Source: Psilocybe azurescens (Eukaryota; Basidiomycota; Agaricomycetes; Agaricales; Agrocybaceae). From it: 31,857 nucleotides of DNA. Position numbers and translations under genes: made by a program. Below the pieces are notes generated by a model that was not told the DNA's origin, did not search any database, and saw only the letters and a list, made by a program, of their open reading frames with translations. Of the stretch, positions 20,900-28,904 are shown in pieces. The stretch's first letter is position 1, and each line of letters opens with the position of its first letter. The stretch is taken from positions 1-31,857 of the forward strand of contig JAJIRX010000334.1 in assembly GCA_023853785.1 (NCBI GenBank). Direction: 5' to 3'.

Positions 20900-21937
20900 A
20901 ATGTTTTTCCCCCCGGAGAAGTGCGGGGAGTGATTCGTGTCCCATTAGGTAGCACCATGTAGTTCTCATTGTTGCGAAGACATAGCCCTTTTGGATATAT
21001 TCGCTTGCCTTTGGGCAGCTGTGTTGATAGTGGGATGGTTCAGAACAAAATGAGCAGTCATTATTACGAGGTCTGGGGGCTCCGGAGTAGTTCTGTGAAG
21101 CGAATCCATTGTTCTGGCTTGTGTTCTGGAAGACTGTAGCCGATTGTTGGATATTCATGTGTTTCATGAGTTCTTGTGCAAGTGCATTCATGTTAAGACC
21201 TTGGAGCGAGGGCGAGACCATAGATAGATCATAGTGTTCCTTCTTGACGACAGGGGCCACTACCTCAGGCGCTGGTACCACAATATCTGCATCATCGTGA
21301 TTGCAGGACAAAATAAAGAGTGCTGCTTCGCAAATTTGATCCAGAGAATACGGATCATCACTGTGATGCTTGGGGTTCTCTGCACGTAGTTGTGCCCGGA
21401 CCTGTACTCTGAATGCATAGTCCAATCCAGCGCATGAATAGCGAGCTTATTTCAGCGATTGTTCAGCTTGTTTTTAACTTGAGGAACCTCGAGATCTTCG
21501 AAAATGCGCGGTAATATGTTCCGAACTGGTCTGAGTTTGTAATTTGTCCGGCAGCCTGTTTTTCGGTGAGCATCTCAAGGTTTGAAACCAAATACTTACG
21601 GTCCCCGGTGGACCCTGGGTACTGCGCAAATAGTTCTTTTTTGAATGCCGCCCAATCGTCAGCCTGTGGAGCTATCAAGACTACTCCATAATTTGTGTTC
21701 GTCGCTTCCAGGTGCGTATCTTATTGTCCATTCAATGGTTTTCTTTGGATTTAACTCGCAGCTAACCGCCAGCTGTTCAACATCATCGAGAAACATAGAA
21801 AGCGAGCCGGCCTTTCCATCGAACTTGGGTGCCGAGCTGTGGTTCTTGCTGGGCATTGTGGGTGCCATTCTACTCTCGTTCCTCCAAATAACTGGCACAA
21901 ACGAAGGGGCGTGTAGGGGAGGTTTGTGTTGAGTCAT
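20883..21937 (-). pseudogene. Gypsy-A Gag
   Basis: The likely start is ATG 21937 or 21871 (MAPTMPSKN). Capsid-like blocks are APKFDGKAGSLSMFLDDVE, EWTIRYAPGSDEHKLW, KKELFAQYPGSTGDRKYLV and VRAQLRAENPKHHSDDPYS. The nucleocapsid knuckle CSFCSEPSHYQHSC (21056-21015) is C-x2-C-x4-H-x4-C. Frame changes near 21670 and 21440 split it into three frames. Gag runs on into the protease region, as usual for these elements. Confidence 0.87.
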
Positions 21938-22118
21938 CAGAGTATCCTGAAGACGACGTGGTATCGGAGGTGGTTTGGCGATAATGATAGAAGTGGGAAG
22001 GGTATGGTAATGGACCAAACGGTGTATCCATTATTGATGAATAAATTTCACGAACACCTCTATTCAGGAGATGTCGTGTGGAGGGTTGGTGGGTAATAAC
22101 CTAGACAACCTATAGAAC

Positions 22119-22136
22119 CCCTCGCGGTGGGCTCCA
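22119..22136 (-). promoter_or_regulatory. Gypsy-A primer-binding site
   Basis: Two bases inside the upstream LTR the minus strand reads TGGAGCCCACCGCGAG. Its complement ends in CCA, as a mature tRNA 3-prime end does. The base next to CCA would be U, as in tRNA-Cys, but I cannot confirm which tRNA. Confidence 0.65.
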
Positions 22137-22138
22137 GT

Positions 22139-22770
22139 TGAAAAGATCCTTATTTGTTTGAGTTCGGATCCGTTTGTGAGGGGGGAGTAGACTCCGTCTA
22201 CTTTGTGCTATAGGTTGGGGTTGGGAATGAGAAGGTTTAATATTTAATATGTTAAGATTTTTAGGGGAAAAGGGACAGGAAACAATATGGAATGATGTTC
22301 ACAGAGGGAGAGAAACAAATTTAGAAACGTGTGGGGACGATGTGAGATGGAGGGAGCGGGTATCCAACTGCCCTACCAGTCCTAATCTACCTGCACTTTA
22401 TAGTACGTAGGATTTCTAAGGTACAAAAATATAAATGAAATAAACTAAGAGACCATGTGTTCCCTAAGCCAAAGCCCAGGAATGCGTGTCCAATGAACTG
22501 AAGGAAAAGTTAAAACTACACTGCAAGGAATAAGGGGACTAAGGCCAAGCTCTGTGGCGCAATCTTAACCATATATGGATTGTCTTGGCGAGTGTGGCGT
22601 CTTTTTCGTACAGGCTCCGTTGTGTGTAATTTCGTTGTCGCCCCTCGCCGTTTATTATCTTTCCAGAATTGAAATATCTGTGGAATTCACATGACAAGAT
22701 CCCGATAGGGATTTTGTTGCATGGATTCCGGTATCTCTTCTCCGTCTGCACGTCGGTAGCCTCCCTTACA
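22139..22770 (-). repeat. Gypsy-A upstream LTR (5-prime LTR of the minus-strand element)
   Basis: A 632-bp direct repeat of 9181-9810 with the same TG...CA termini. Its right flank GTGACAGGGGGCAGATGGG resembles the minisatellite left of Gypsy-A, which confirms that Gypsy-A split that repeat. Confidence 0.93.
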
Positions 22771-23347
22771 GTGACAGGGGGCAGATGGGATTCGCAGTGA
22801 AAGGCGACACAACGGCGCTGTGAAAGGGGGTCAGTGGGGCATTCAAATGCATGAGCACTGGGCACTGCTCACGTATCAGCAGGTGTTGTAGAGCCCCACG
22901 CAGGTCTGCTGGGGGGAAACCTACTGCATTATCTGTTAGTGCCCGACTCATTCCGATAGGGAAGCGGATGACTTACTGGTGGGGCCCACCGCACTCGTTC
23001 TTCGCCGTGAACAGCCGCCCTACAGCGAAGAGGGGGGGGAAGGGGAAAGGTGGGTGGTGGTGGGGAAAAGATGAAGGGTGGGAAGAAATGAATCCGTGCC
23101 ACGGGTTCACAAACATTGAGTCATGTGACTTTGAACTTGTCACATCGGACCACTCACCCCACAGACTGAACAAAATACAGAATTCTGTTGATAAGGACCA
23201 TATATACTCAGAAAAATATATCAGTCTATTGACTCTATACTCTCTACTGTGTTCTATGTGTGATGTCTCTTTAATTAATCTAGGTTCTATTTTTCTATTA
23301 ATATTTTCTTTTTATTAATACTAATATGAACAACCCTCTGTGCTTGC
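22771..23347. other. W1 interior, right part
   Basis: It begins with 80-100 bp of degenerate G-rich minisatellite-like sequence continuing from 8650-9180, followed by a unique stretch with a G-rich run (23030-23090) and an AT-rich end (23200-23335). The 155-codon frame at 22851-23318 starts with non-family sequence and changes composition midway; I do not regard it as a gene. Confidence 0.45.
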
Positions 23348-23656
23348 TGTCCATTGGACTTCCATTGGACTTCCGTTGGTCTTGGTCTTGTCTGGTGGGA
23401 TTCTGATGGACTTCCGTTGGTCCTGTCCAGTCATTTCCATTGGACTTTGACTGCTGGTTTGGCATTATTCCAGTGGACAGTCCACCGGACAGTCTGGTGG
23501 ACTTGTTGTCCGGTCAGACATTCACCAGAATCTCACTGGAATCTCACCGGAAATTTTCAGCAGTCCCAGACCAGAAAAATCTTCATTCTGAATATAGAAA
23601 GTCCGACGGAGTCTGACCAGAGTCCGACCAAAAAATGGGGGCCATGTAAAGTCCTC
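23348..23656. repeat. W1 right arm, palindromic TCCANTGGA words
   Basis: Words such as GTCCATTGGACTTCC, CCAGTGGAC and GTCCACCGGAC fill the first 170 bp; the outer part shifts to CACTGGAATCTCACCGGAA and GTCCGACGGAGTCTGACCAG. It ends in AAAAAATGGGGGCCATG and TAAAGTCCTC, the inverted counterpart of the W1 left end, followed by the CAATTTTG duplication. Confidence 0.75.
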
Positions 23657-23677
23657 CAATTTTGCCGTGATTTCCAG

Positions 23678-23811
23678 GGATCTCAGAAATGACCTTTTTG
23701 GCAAGGGGAAACTGTGATGAGGCCTTTAAGGCTTTCCTGGAGCAGCATAAGTGCAATAAATATTGCTTGTGGTTCAAACTTGAACCTCTGACGGGGAGTG
23801 AGGAGATTTGA
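23678..23811 (+). pseudogene. Alpha-kinase last exon (zinc-binding C-terminus)
   Basis: This exon follows acceptor TTTCCAG and encodes DLRND, LFGKGN, then EAFKAFLEQHKCNKYCLWF and ends in GSEEI, TGA at 23809-23811. The HKC-x3-C pair (Cys codons 23752-23754 and 23764-23766) is the structural zinc site that closes the alpha-kinase fold. One extra A near 23712 shifts the frame between GKGN and DEAF. It completes the gene begun at 5321, 15.7 kb away because of W1. Confidence 0.85.
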
Positions 23812-23925
23812 ATCTGAATAGCGGTACTCTCAGAATTAAACTCACTTGTTAATATAACTAATAATGTACTGAATTACCTAGAACTATAATTACTTCAATC
23901 TACGGATAGTAAAAGTACAATGGGG

Positions 23926-24093
23926 TAGTACTGAAACATGTATTCTATTCCTACTTGACTACCTACATACCATAAGAATACAATAACTTTAAATTCAGAA
24001 AGTTATCTGAGGTCTCTATGCTTACAAATGTTGGAGAATGGATCGGCAACGATGCCACTGCTATTTTGGAGCTTGACGGTCCCGGTTTCCATA
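23926..24093 (-). repeat. Inverted repeat IR-R (partner of 2385-2549)
   Basis: The reverse-complement partner of IR-L, with coding part ATGGAAACCGGGACC to CCTCAGATAA and a shared tail GTAGTCAAGTAGGAATA. It lies about 115 bp beyond the alpha-kinase stop, mirroring the 85 bp between IR-L and the DDE stop. Confidence 0.7.
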
Positions 24094-24236
24094 GAAATGG
24101 GCTGCTTGAGAGAATCAAGGTATCTGAAGATCAAAAACATTAAATCAATACCCCAAGGATCACATTCAAACTTACCTTGAGGATGATCCAATTCTATTAA
24201 ATGTAATTGAAGAAGCTGGTGGTTACATGAAATATT
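23997..24236 (-). pseudogene. Gene X-prime remnant, copy of the X last exon
   Basis: On the minus strand an exon ending at 24176 is followed by a 52-nt GTAAGT...CAG intron (24175-24124) and an exon reading RYLDSLKQPISMETGTV, ADPFSNICKHRDLR. The next codon is TAA where X has TAC (Tyr), so the copy is truncated by a nonsense change. Upstream of 24190 the frame meets stops. I cannot name the family. Similarity to X weakens outside METG, which favours paralogous gene ends over simple terminal repeats. Confidence 0.45.
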
Positions 24237-24538
24237 GGTTTAATGCAAGCAAGAATTGCCCACTTCTTGCTAAAAACAGGACAATATTTCTGTTCTGCAC
24301 CAGGTTTTATTCAAATTTCTATTAGAGATATTAAACTGACCATTAAACAACAGCAACATCTGGAAATGCTGAAAGAGCATTTTCAACTGGCTGTTATCAA
24401 GTCAATCACATGCAACATATGTAATATGAGCTCTCAAACATTCAAAGCTTGTATGGCATTAGGTTCATAGACTAAGACTCCTATTTTCCAAAGTTCTCAA
24501 AAGTGACTGAATGAGTAAAGCTGAGGAAGAGGTCAGAA
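24237..24538. other. Unassigned stretch
   Basis: A 75-codon plus-strand frame (24243-24470) with a CNIC motif lacks any family resemblance I can see. No other structure noticed. Confidence 0.35.
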
Positions 24539-24559
24539 GTGGTCTTTACCTTCCCCACC

Positions 24560-24835
24560 TATTCCAGACAGAATGCAACTTCATTCCTGGAATGAAGTTG
24601 GATTCCATCAGATTCCAGTCTGAATATCATGTCATATCACACTGGTATTTTGTATGGGTGAATGAACATGGATTCCAAATGGATTCAATTGGATTCCAGA
24701 AAATAGGCCATTCCAGTTTCATTCCAATGGAATGGCTGGAATCCAACTGGAATACCATATATTGCATTGGGTTTGGTCAAATATAGGTTTATTCCAATAG
24801 AATAGGGTGGAATCTGAGTGGAATAGTCCCGGTAT
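24560..24835. repeat. W2 left arm, TTCCANNTGGAA words
   Basis: Repeated TTCCA and TGGAATCC units, for example CATTCCTGGAATG (24582-24594), GGATTCCAAATGG, CATTCCAGTTTCATTCCAATG and GGAATCCAACTGGAATACC. Their core TCCA...TGGA is shared with W1, with a wider spacer. Confidence 0.7.
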
Positions 24836-24869
24836 TTTTATTATATTTTATTATATTTTATACTAGTGT

Positions 24870-24958
24870 AAAAAATAAAATCCATTCATGAGAATTGAAC
24901 TCGGGCAACCGGAGAACGTCGAACATGAACGATAAGCCAGCTAAGCTATACAGGCTTT
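24870..24958 (-). ncRNA. tRNA-like Pol III unit (SINE head or tRNA relic)
   Basis: On the minus strand there is an A-box-like TAGCTTAGCTGG (24948-24937). After 33 nt comes a B-box-like GAGTTCAATTC (24903-24893), and past the unit a T-rich terminator TTTTATTTTTT (24880-24870). Order and spacing fit an internal RNA polymerase III promoter. The D-stem and acceptor stem do not pair well, so it is not a functional tRNA. It may be a tRNA-derived SINE head caught in W2. Confidence 0.4.
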
Positions 24959-24992
24959 GACAATACTAAAAATTTAGTAAATATATACTGAC

Positions 24993-25860
24993 ATGGCCTA
25001 TTTGTCAGCATTGCTCAGCACGTGCCAATCAACAACAATACATGTGATACGTCGGACCCCACCCTTTCTTCTGACTACCACCACTCATCGATCAGAGCCA
25101 GGTGACAGCCAACCCAACATGATGGAGGATGACAATGAATGCAACGGCCACACCAATGACAACAACAGCCACACCAACAACAACAACAACAGCGACAACA
25201 GCGACCCAGACCAGGATGACTGCGAACGCAACAACAAGGACCCAGATGAGGACATAGGCGAGGACAACCTGGATGAGGGTGAGGGCAAGAGTGGCTGCAA
25301 AGAGGACAAGGACAGTGGCAGCGATGAGGATGAAGACAGGGACGGGGACAAGGATGACAGGGACGGGTATGGATGGGTGCAGCGGCAACGAGGATGAGGA
25401 CAGGGATTTGGGATGATGGCTGCGACGGCGATGGGTATGGACAACGGTGATGAGGACAAGGACAGGGATGGGGATGACAGCTGCGACAGCAACAAGGACA
25501 GCAACAGGTACAGATTGGTACGACAGCAACAACAACAACAACAACAACGTGGATGGGGACAACAGCTGTGACAACAACAAGGATGCAGACAGTGACAGGT
25601 ACGGTGTGAGGGTATGGATGGGTACAACAATGGTGGCTACAATGATGACAATGATGCAGATGATGGCAATGGGTATGAGGACAGTGGCTGCGACAGCGAC
25701 AACAAGGGCAAAGACAACGTGGACAGCAGCTGTGAAGATGATGACAACCTGATGGATGATGCATACTACAAGACGACACATATGATGGACACGGCGGACA
25801 CCAATGGCCATGGTGGACGTATACAACTACCACCACGAGCGTGTATGGCGAGGCTATGAC
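24993..25860. repeat. GAC/AAC/GAT triplet-rich low-complexity core of W2
   Basis: A purine-biased tract of imperfect GAC, AAC, GAT and GGA triplets. Plus-strand frames encode Asp/Asn/Gly runs, and the opposite strand gives Cys/His/Pro/Val-rich frames up to 253 codons. All six frames stay open for long distances because stop codons are rare in such sequence. The plus frame from ATG 24993 (134 codons) could be translated, but nothing supports it. Confidence 0.7.
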
Positions 25861-25984
25861 ATCCCTTGCCCCATTTTTTATTTATTTGCTTATTTATTTA
25901 TTTTTGTACATAACATTGTAGATAATAATGTAATACATACTTTTTATATATTATATTATACTGTTATGTGAATCTACCATAAGT

Positions 25985-26262
25985 AATACATTCCAGTTGG
26001 AATCCAACTGGATTCCATTCCATTCCATGTGGAATTAAAGTTGGACTTGGTGAATTTCACTAAGTCCTCTCTTTAATGAACTAATCTTTAATGAACTTGG
26101 AATCCAATTGGAATTGATCTGGATTCCAACTGGATTCCAACTGGAATCCATGGAATTGAGTTGGATTCTATGGATTTCAACTGGAATCCAACTGAAATCA
26201 TGGAATCAAGTTGGATTCCATGGATTCCATTTGAATGGGTGGGGCATGGTAAAGTACTGAGT
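25985..26262. repeat. W2 right arm, TTCCAACTGGAATCC words
   Basis: Dense reiteration of CCAGTTGGAATCCAACTGG and GGATTCCATGGA-type palindromes, ending in GAATGGGTGGGGCATGG and TAAAGTACTG, the terminus shared with W1 and W0. Confidence 0.72.
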
Positions 26263-26681
26263 TAGTGCATGCTGATTTTAGAACACACAACCAACTGTAC
26301 TGTGTCTTGACCTCAGCTAACACCTTTCCCTTCCTCCGTTGTTCTTCAGCCAATGCATAGTTACATCTTTTACAGATAGTATATTGTTGTTTACAATAGC
26401 TAGCCCAACTGCCCAGTATTTAAACATAATTATGCTATTCATACTGCTTAGCTGTGAGCCAATACTGCTTATTTTGTAGTTTCTCTCATACTTCATGAAC
26501 ATATCACCACTCACTTATATACATCTGGATGCCAAAAAATTCAGCTATTCTTCATTATGCATCCTTTTCACAGCTAGCTATGCAATGGTCTCTTCAGCAT
26601 CAAAGGGAAGCTTACCTTTCCTGAAGAACATGTTCTATTTGACTGGAATCTGGCCTCAGCAGACCATGCAATGCCTCAACC
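26263..26681. other. Region upstream of the pogo pseudogene
   Basis: No clear gene. The N-terminal CENP-B-type helix-turn-helix expected for a pogo transposase is not recognisable, so it is either decayed or removed, possibly by the insertion of W2. Confidence 0.35.
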
Positions 26682-28618
26682 TTGAAGAAATTTGGGGAAC
26701 ATCCCAATGGTATCTTTGAAGGGCACAGAAAACCTTACAGACCTGTGGGACAATCCTGGGTAGAAATATTCTTAGATTGGTACCACAATAAGGTCCAGAC
26801 TCACTGGTCAAGGCCACTTGTTACAGAATGTGCAAAAGCATTAAATAAAGATGTTGTGGTTCACTGATATGACCTGATCAAAGAAGGGGTCATTCGCGAA
26901 AGGAATCAAACCCAAGAACATTTATGGAATGGATGAAAGTGGGTTCCCTCCATCTAATCAGAGAGTACAACATGTGGTAGGATGATGAGGAGCCAAAGTG
27001 CAGCACAAAGCCAGATTTGCAAATTGTGAGAATTTTACTGTGTTGGTCACAATCTGTACAGATGGGACAGCCTTGAAACCTACAATTATTTTCAAAGGGC
27101 AGCATATCCTAAAGAAGTGGGGCAGGAACAATATTTCGGAGGCATCATGAGCATAACCTAAACCTTGAATATGAAAATAAACTTACTCATTTGTCTCAGC
27201 ATCTCAGTAACTGAGAATGGATAGACAGATGGCGGACTGGCATTCAATTGGATCACAAAAGACTTTGACTCACAAACACAGCAGAAAGCTGGCAGAGACA
27301 CACAAGTATTGATCATGGATGGGCATAGCTCACACTACATGGCCAACCTTCTGGAGTTCTGTTTAGCAAACAATATTGAAGTGTTCAGTACTCACCACAC
27401 TGTACACATGTCCTTCAAGGCCTCAATGTTGTCTGTTTTGCAAAGATGAAGGAATCCTGGAAAGAAGAGATCAATGCCTTTGAAGCTATCCACAAGCATG
27501 GTGTCAATAAAGAAGACTTTTGTGAAGTCTGGGAAGAGCCTTCAAGAAGGCATTCACAAAGAAAATATCAAGGCAGCATTTGCAGCCACAGGGATTTGGC
27601 CATTGAATCCCAATGTCATCAAACCAGCACAAATAAAGCCAGCTGAGGCAACCTCAATACAATCAACCTTCCACTGCTGCAAAGTAGTCCAACATAAGCT
27701 GTAATAGAAGCATTCTGGAACTATCATTTCACAGAGCAAGGACTGCACCCAGAATCTCCACCCCAAGCAGGTCCTTCGTGGTTCTTAGGCTCTTTACACA
27801 AGATGGAACACAACACATCTGTTAGAACACCCACATGCACCCAGAACTATAGCCCTACCCCTAATGAGAATGCAAGGAAGCATCATTTGGATCCTGCATC
27901 ACAAGCAGACCTAGTAACACCATTAAAGAGGATGCATCTCCTTGGGGTTGGACTGGCAATACAGAATTAGGATTGTTTCTAGTAGCAAAATCCCAAGCCA
28001 CTCACCTTGACATGAACAAGCTCATACAAAAACCTGTCCTAGAGCAAGTCCCAGACCACATTCTAACACCAGACTGGAGTTTATTGCACTTCACACAACC
28101 ACTTTCATCCTACATAAGGTGTGAACTTGAAGAATGGTGTTGAGCATTTTACAGCAGTCTTTCCTATGCAAAAATGTGAACAATTGTACAGGAGCTGATA
28201 CTGGAGGGTCAAGGTGCTCAGCTCATCATACAGAATATGGGTATGAAGCAAATGAACCTCACTTTGCATGCAAAGAGCAAAGGAAACAACCAGACTGCGC
28301 TGTTTTGTTTCCAGGTGGTAAAGGCTGACACCTTACTAACCCAGAGCTTATAGCAGAGAAGAGAAGACTAGAAAATGAAAAGAAAGAGAAGAAGTTAGCA
28401 AAGAGCCAAAGGAAGGCAGCAAAAGCAAACAAAAAGCTTTGAAACAACAGCTAGAAGAGCAATGGAAGGAGGTGTGCCATGTGCATGATGCAGCAGTGGC
28501 TGCATGGGAAATTGAATGTTTGCAGTTGAAGGGGATAGAGACAGTGATGAAGGACCTTCCAAAGAAGCCAAACCAGGCACTCAAGAAAGGTTTAGTGGAA
28601 AAAGGTGATTGCAGGTGA
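26682..28618 (+). pseudogene. Pogo-like (CENP-B/DDE) transposase pseudogene
   Basis: The recognisable order is KKFGEHPNGIFEGHRKPYRP, SWVEIFLDWYHNKVQTHWSRPL, then YGMDESGFPPSNQ with first catalytic Asp (26932-26934). Then VTICTDGTALKPTIIFKGQ, second Asp in LIMDGHSSHY (27318-27320), and HVLQGLNVVCFAKMK, where the third catalytic position is Asn (AAT 27425-27427) instead of Asp. Then come FAATGIWPLNPNVI, a Lys/Glu-rich coiled coil (KRRLENEKKEKKLAK, about 28345-28440) and the terminal QLEEQWKEVCHVHD segment to TGA 28618. Many stops (for example 26866) and indels are present, so it is old. It matches the pogo-type transposases repeated in agaric genomes. Terminal inverted repeats were not found. 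Confidence 0.82.
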
Positions 28619-28904
28619 GAGCAAAGAGAAGGAGTGAGAGCAGTGACGATGATTGATGAAACTTGTCATGATTTTGGTGAGAGTCATAGACTGTGCCAAG
28701 AGGTAAATTTTGTGACATATGCACTCATTTTAATGAATACTGTATTACTCTGCTTCAACTACATAATTTAGCTTAAAATTTAATCAATGGTACTTGGGAC
28801 CTCTCTTCATAGGGTAGTTAAATAATTTTTACAAAAATCTAAGAGGTTGTGCTTTAATTTGAAAGTTTTCAGAGTGTGCCAAGGAGTGCCAGTACACTGT
28901 AGAG
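28619..28904. other. AT-rich spacer
   Basis: No coding or repeat structure recognised between the pogo pseudogene and element W3. Confidence 0.5.

Larger units (their letters stand above)
9181..22770 (-). mobile_element. Gypsy-A, LTR retrotransposon on the minus strand
   Basis: The element is bounded by direct LTRs (9181-9810 and 22139-22770) with TG...CA ends. Its flanks share only GTGA (9177-9180 and 22771-22774), so the duplication is 4 bp or a decayed 5 bp. It is 13,590 bp long as it stands and 7,723 bp after removing Gypsy-B and its duplicated AAAGC. Reading leftward, the order is PBS, Gag with zinc knuckle, protease, RT, RNase H, integrase, an extra antisense ORF, then the downstream LTR. 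This order is that of Ty3/Gypsy. Pol has several frameshifts and is cut by Gypsy-B. Confidence 0.92.
8010..23656. mobile_element. Word element W1, DNA transposon-like, carrying nested insertions
   Basis: The element is flanked by an 8-bp target duplication CAATTTTG (8002-8009 and 23657-23664) inside an alpha-kinase intron. Its ends are imperfect inverted repeats: left GTGTACTTTGCAGTGCCCCC and right, read inward, GAGGACTTTACATGGCCCCC (15 of 20 identical), both followed by ATTTT. Without Gypsy-A it was about 2.05 kb. The arms (about 310 bp each) consist of TCCANTGGA palindromes; the centre is a 100-bp minisatellite. No transposase is visible, so it is probably non-autonomous. An 8-bp duplication fits hAT, P and KDZ/Zisupton-type elements among others; I cannot assign the superfamily. 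Confidence 0.75.
24539..26262. mobile_element. Word element W2
   Basis: The left end GTGGTCTTTACCTTCCCCACC and right end, read inward, CAGTACTTTACCATGCCCC and ACCCATTC are imperfect inverted repeats that also match the W1 ends. The arms (24560-24835 and 25985-26235) are filled with TTCCAATTGGAATCC-type palindromes. The interior holds a tRNA-like segment and a triplet-repeat tract. I could not find a target duplication (GGTCAGAA on the left, AGTTAGTG on the right), so the exact ends may be off. No transposase is seen. Confidence 0.6.

Noticed and set aside
9176..22775. A clean 5-bp target duplication for Gypsy-A
   Set aside because: Only GTGA is shared between flanks (TGTGA left, GTGAC right); I report 4 bp as tentative.
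22851..23318. 155-codon plus-strand frame
   Set aside because: It crosses three compositionally different segments (G-rich repeat remnant, unique, AT-rich) and has no family resemblance.
2385..24093. LTR pair flanking the whole region
   Set aside because: The two copies are in inverted, not direct, orientation and lack TG...CA ends.
24881..24958. Functional tRNA gene
   Set aside because: A and B boxes are present, but acceptor and D stems do not pair and no anticodon arm can be drawn.
25075..25836. 253-codon Cys/His/Pro-rich frame on the minus strand
   Set aside because: It is the complement of a GAC/AAC triplet tract; other frames on the same strand are equally open, so this is composition and not a metal-binding protein.
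24531..26270. 8-bp target duplication for W2
   Set aside because: GGTCAGAA and AGTTAGTG do not match at the ends predicted by alignment with W1.
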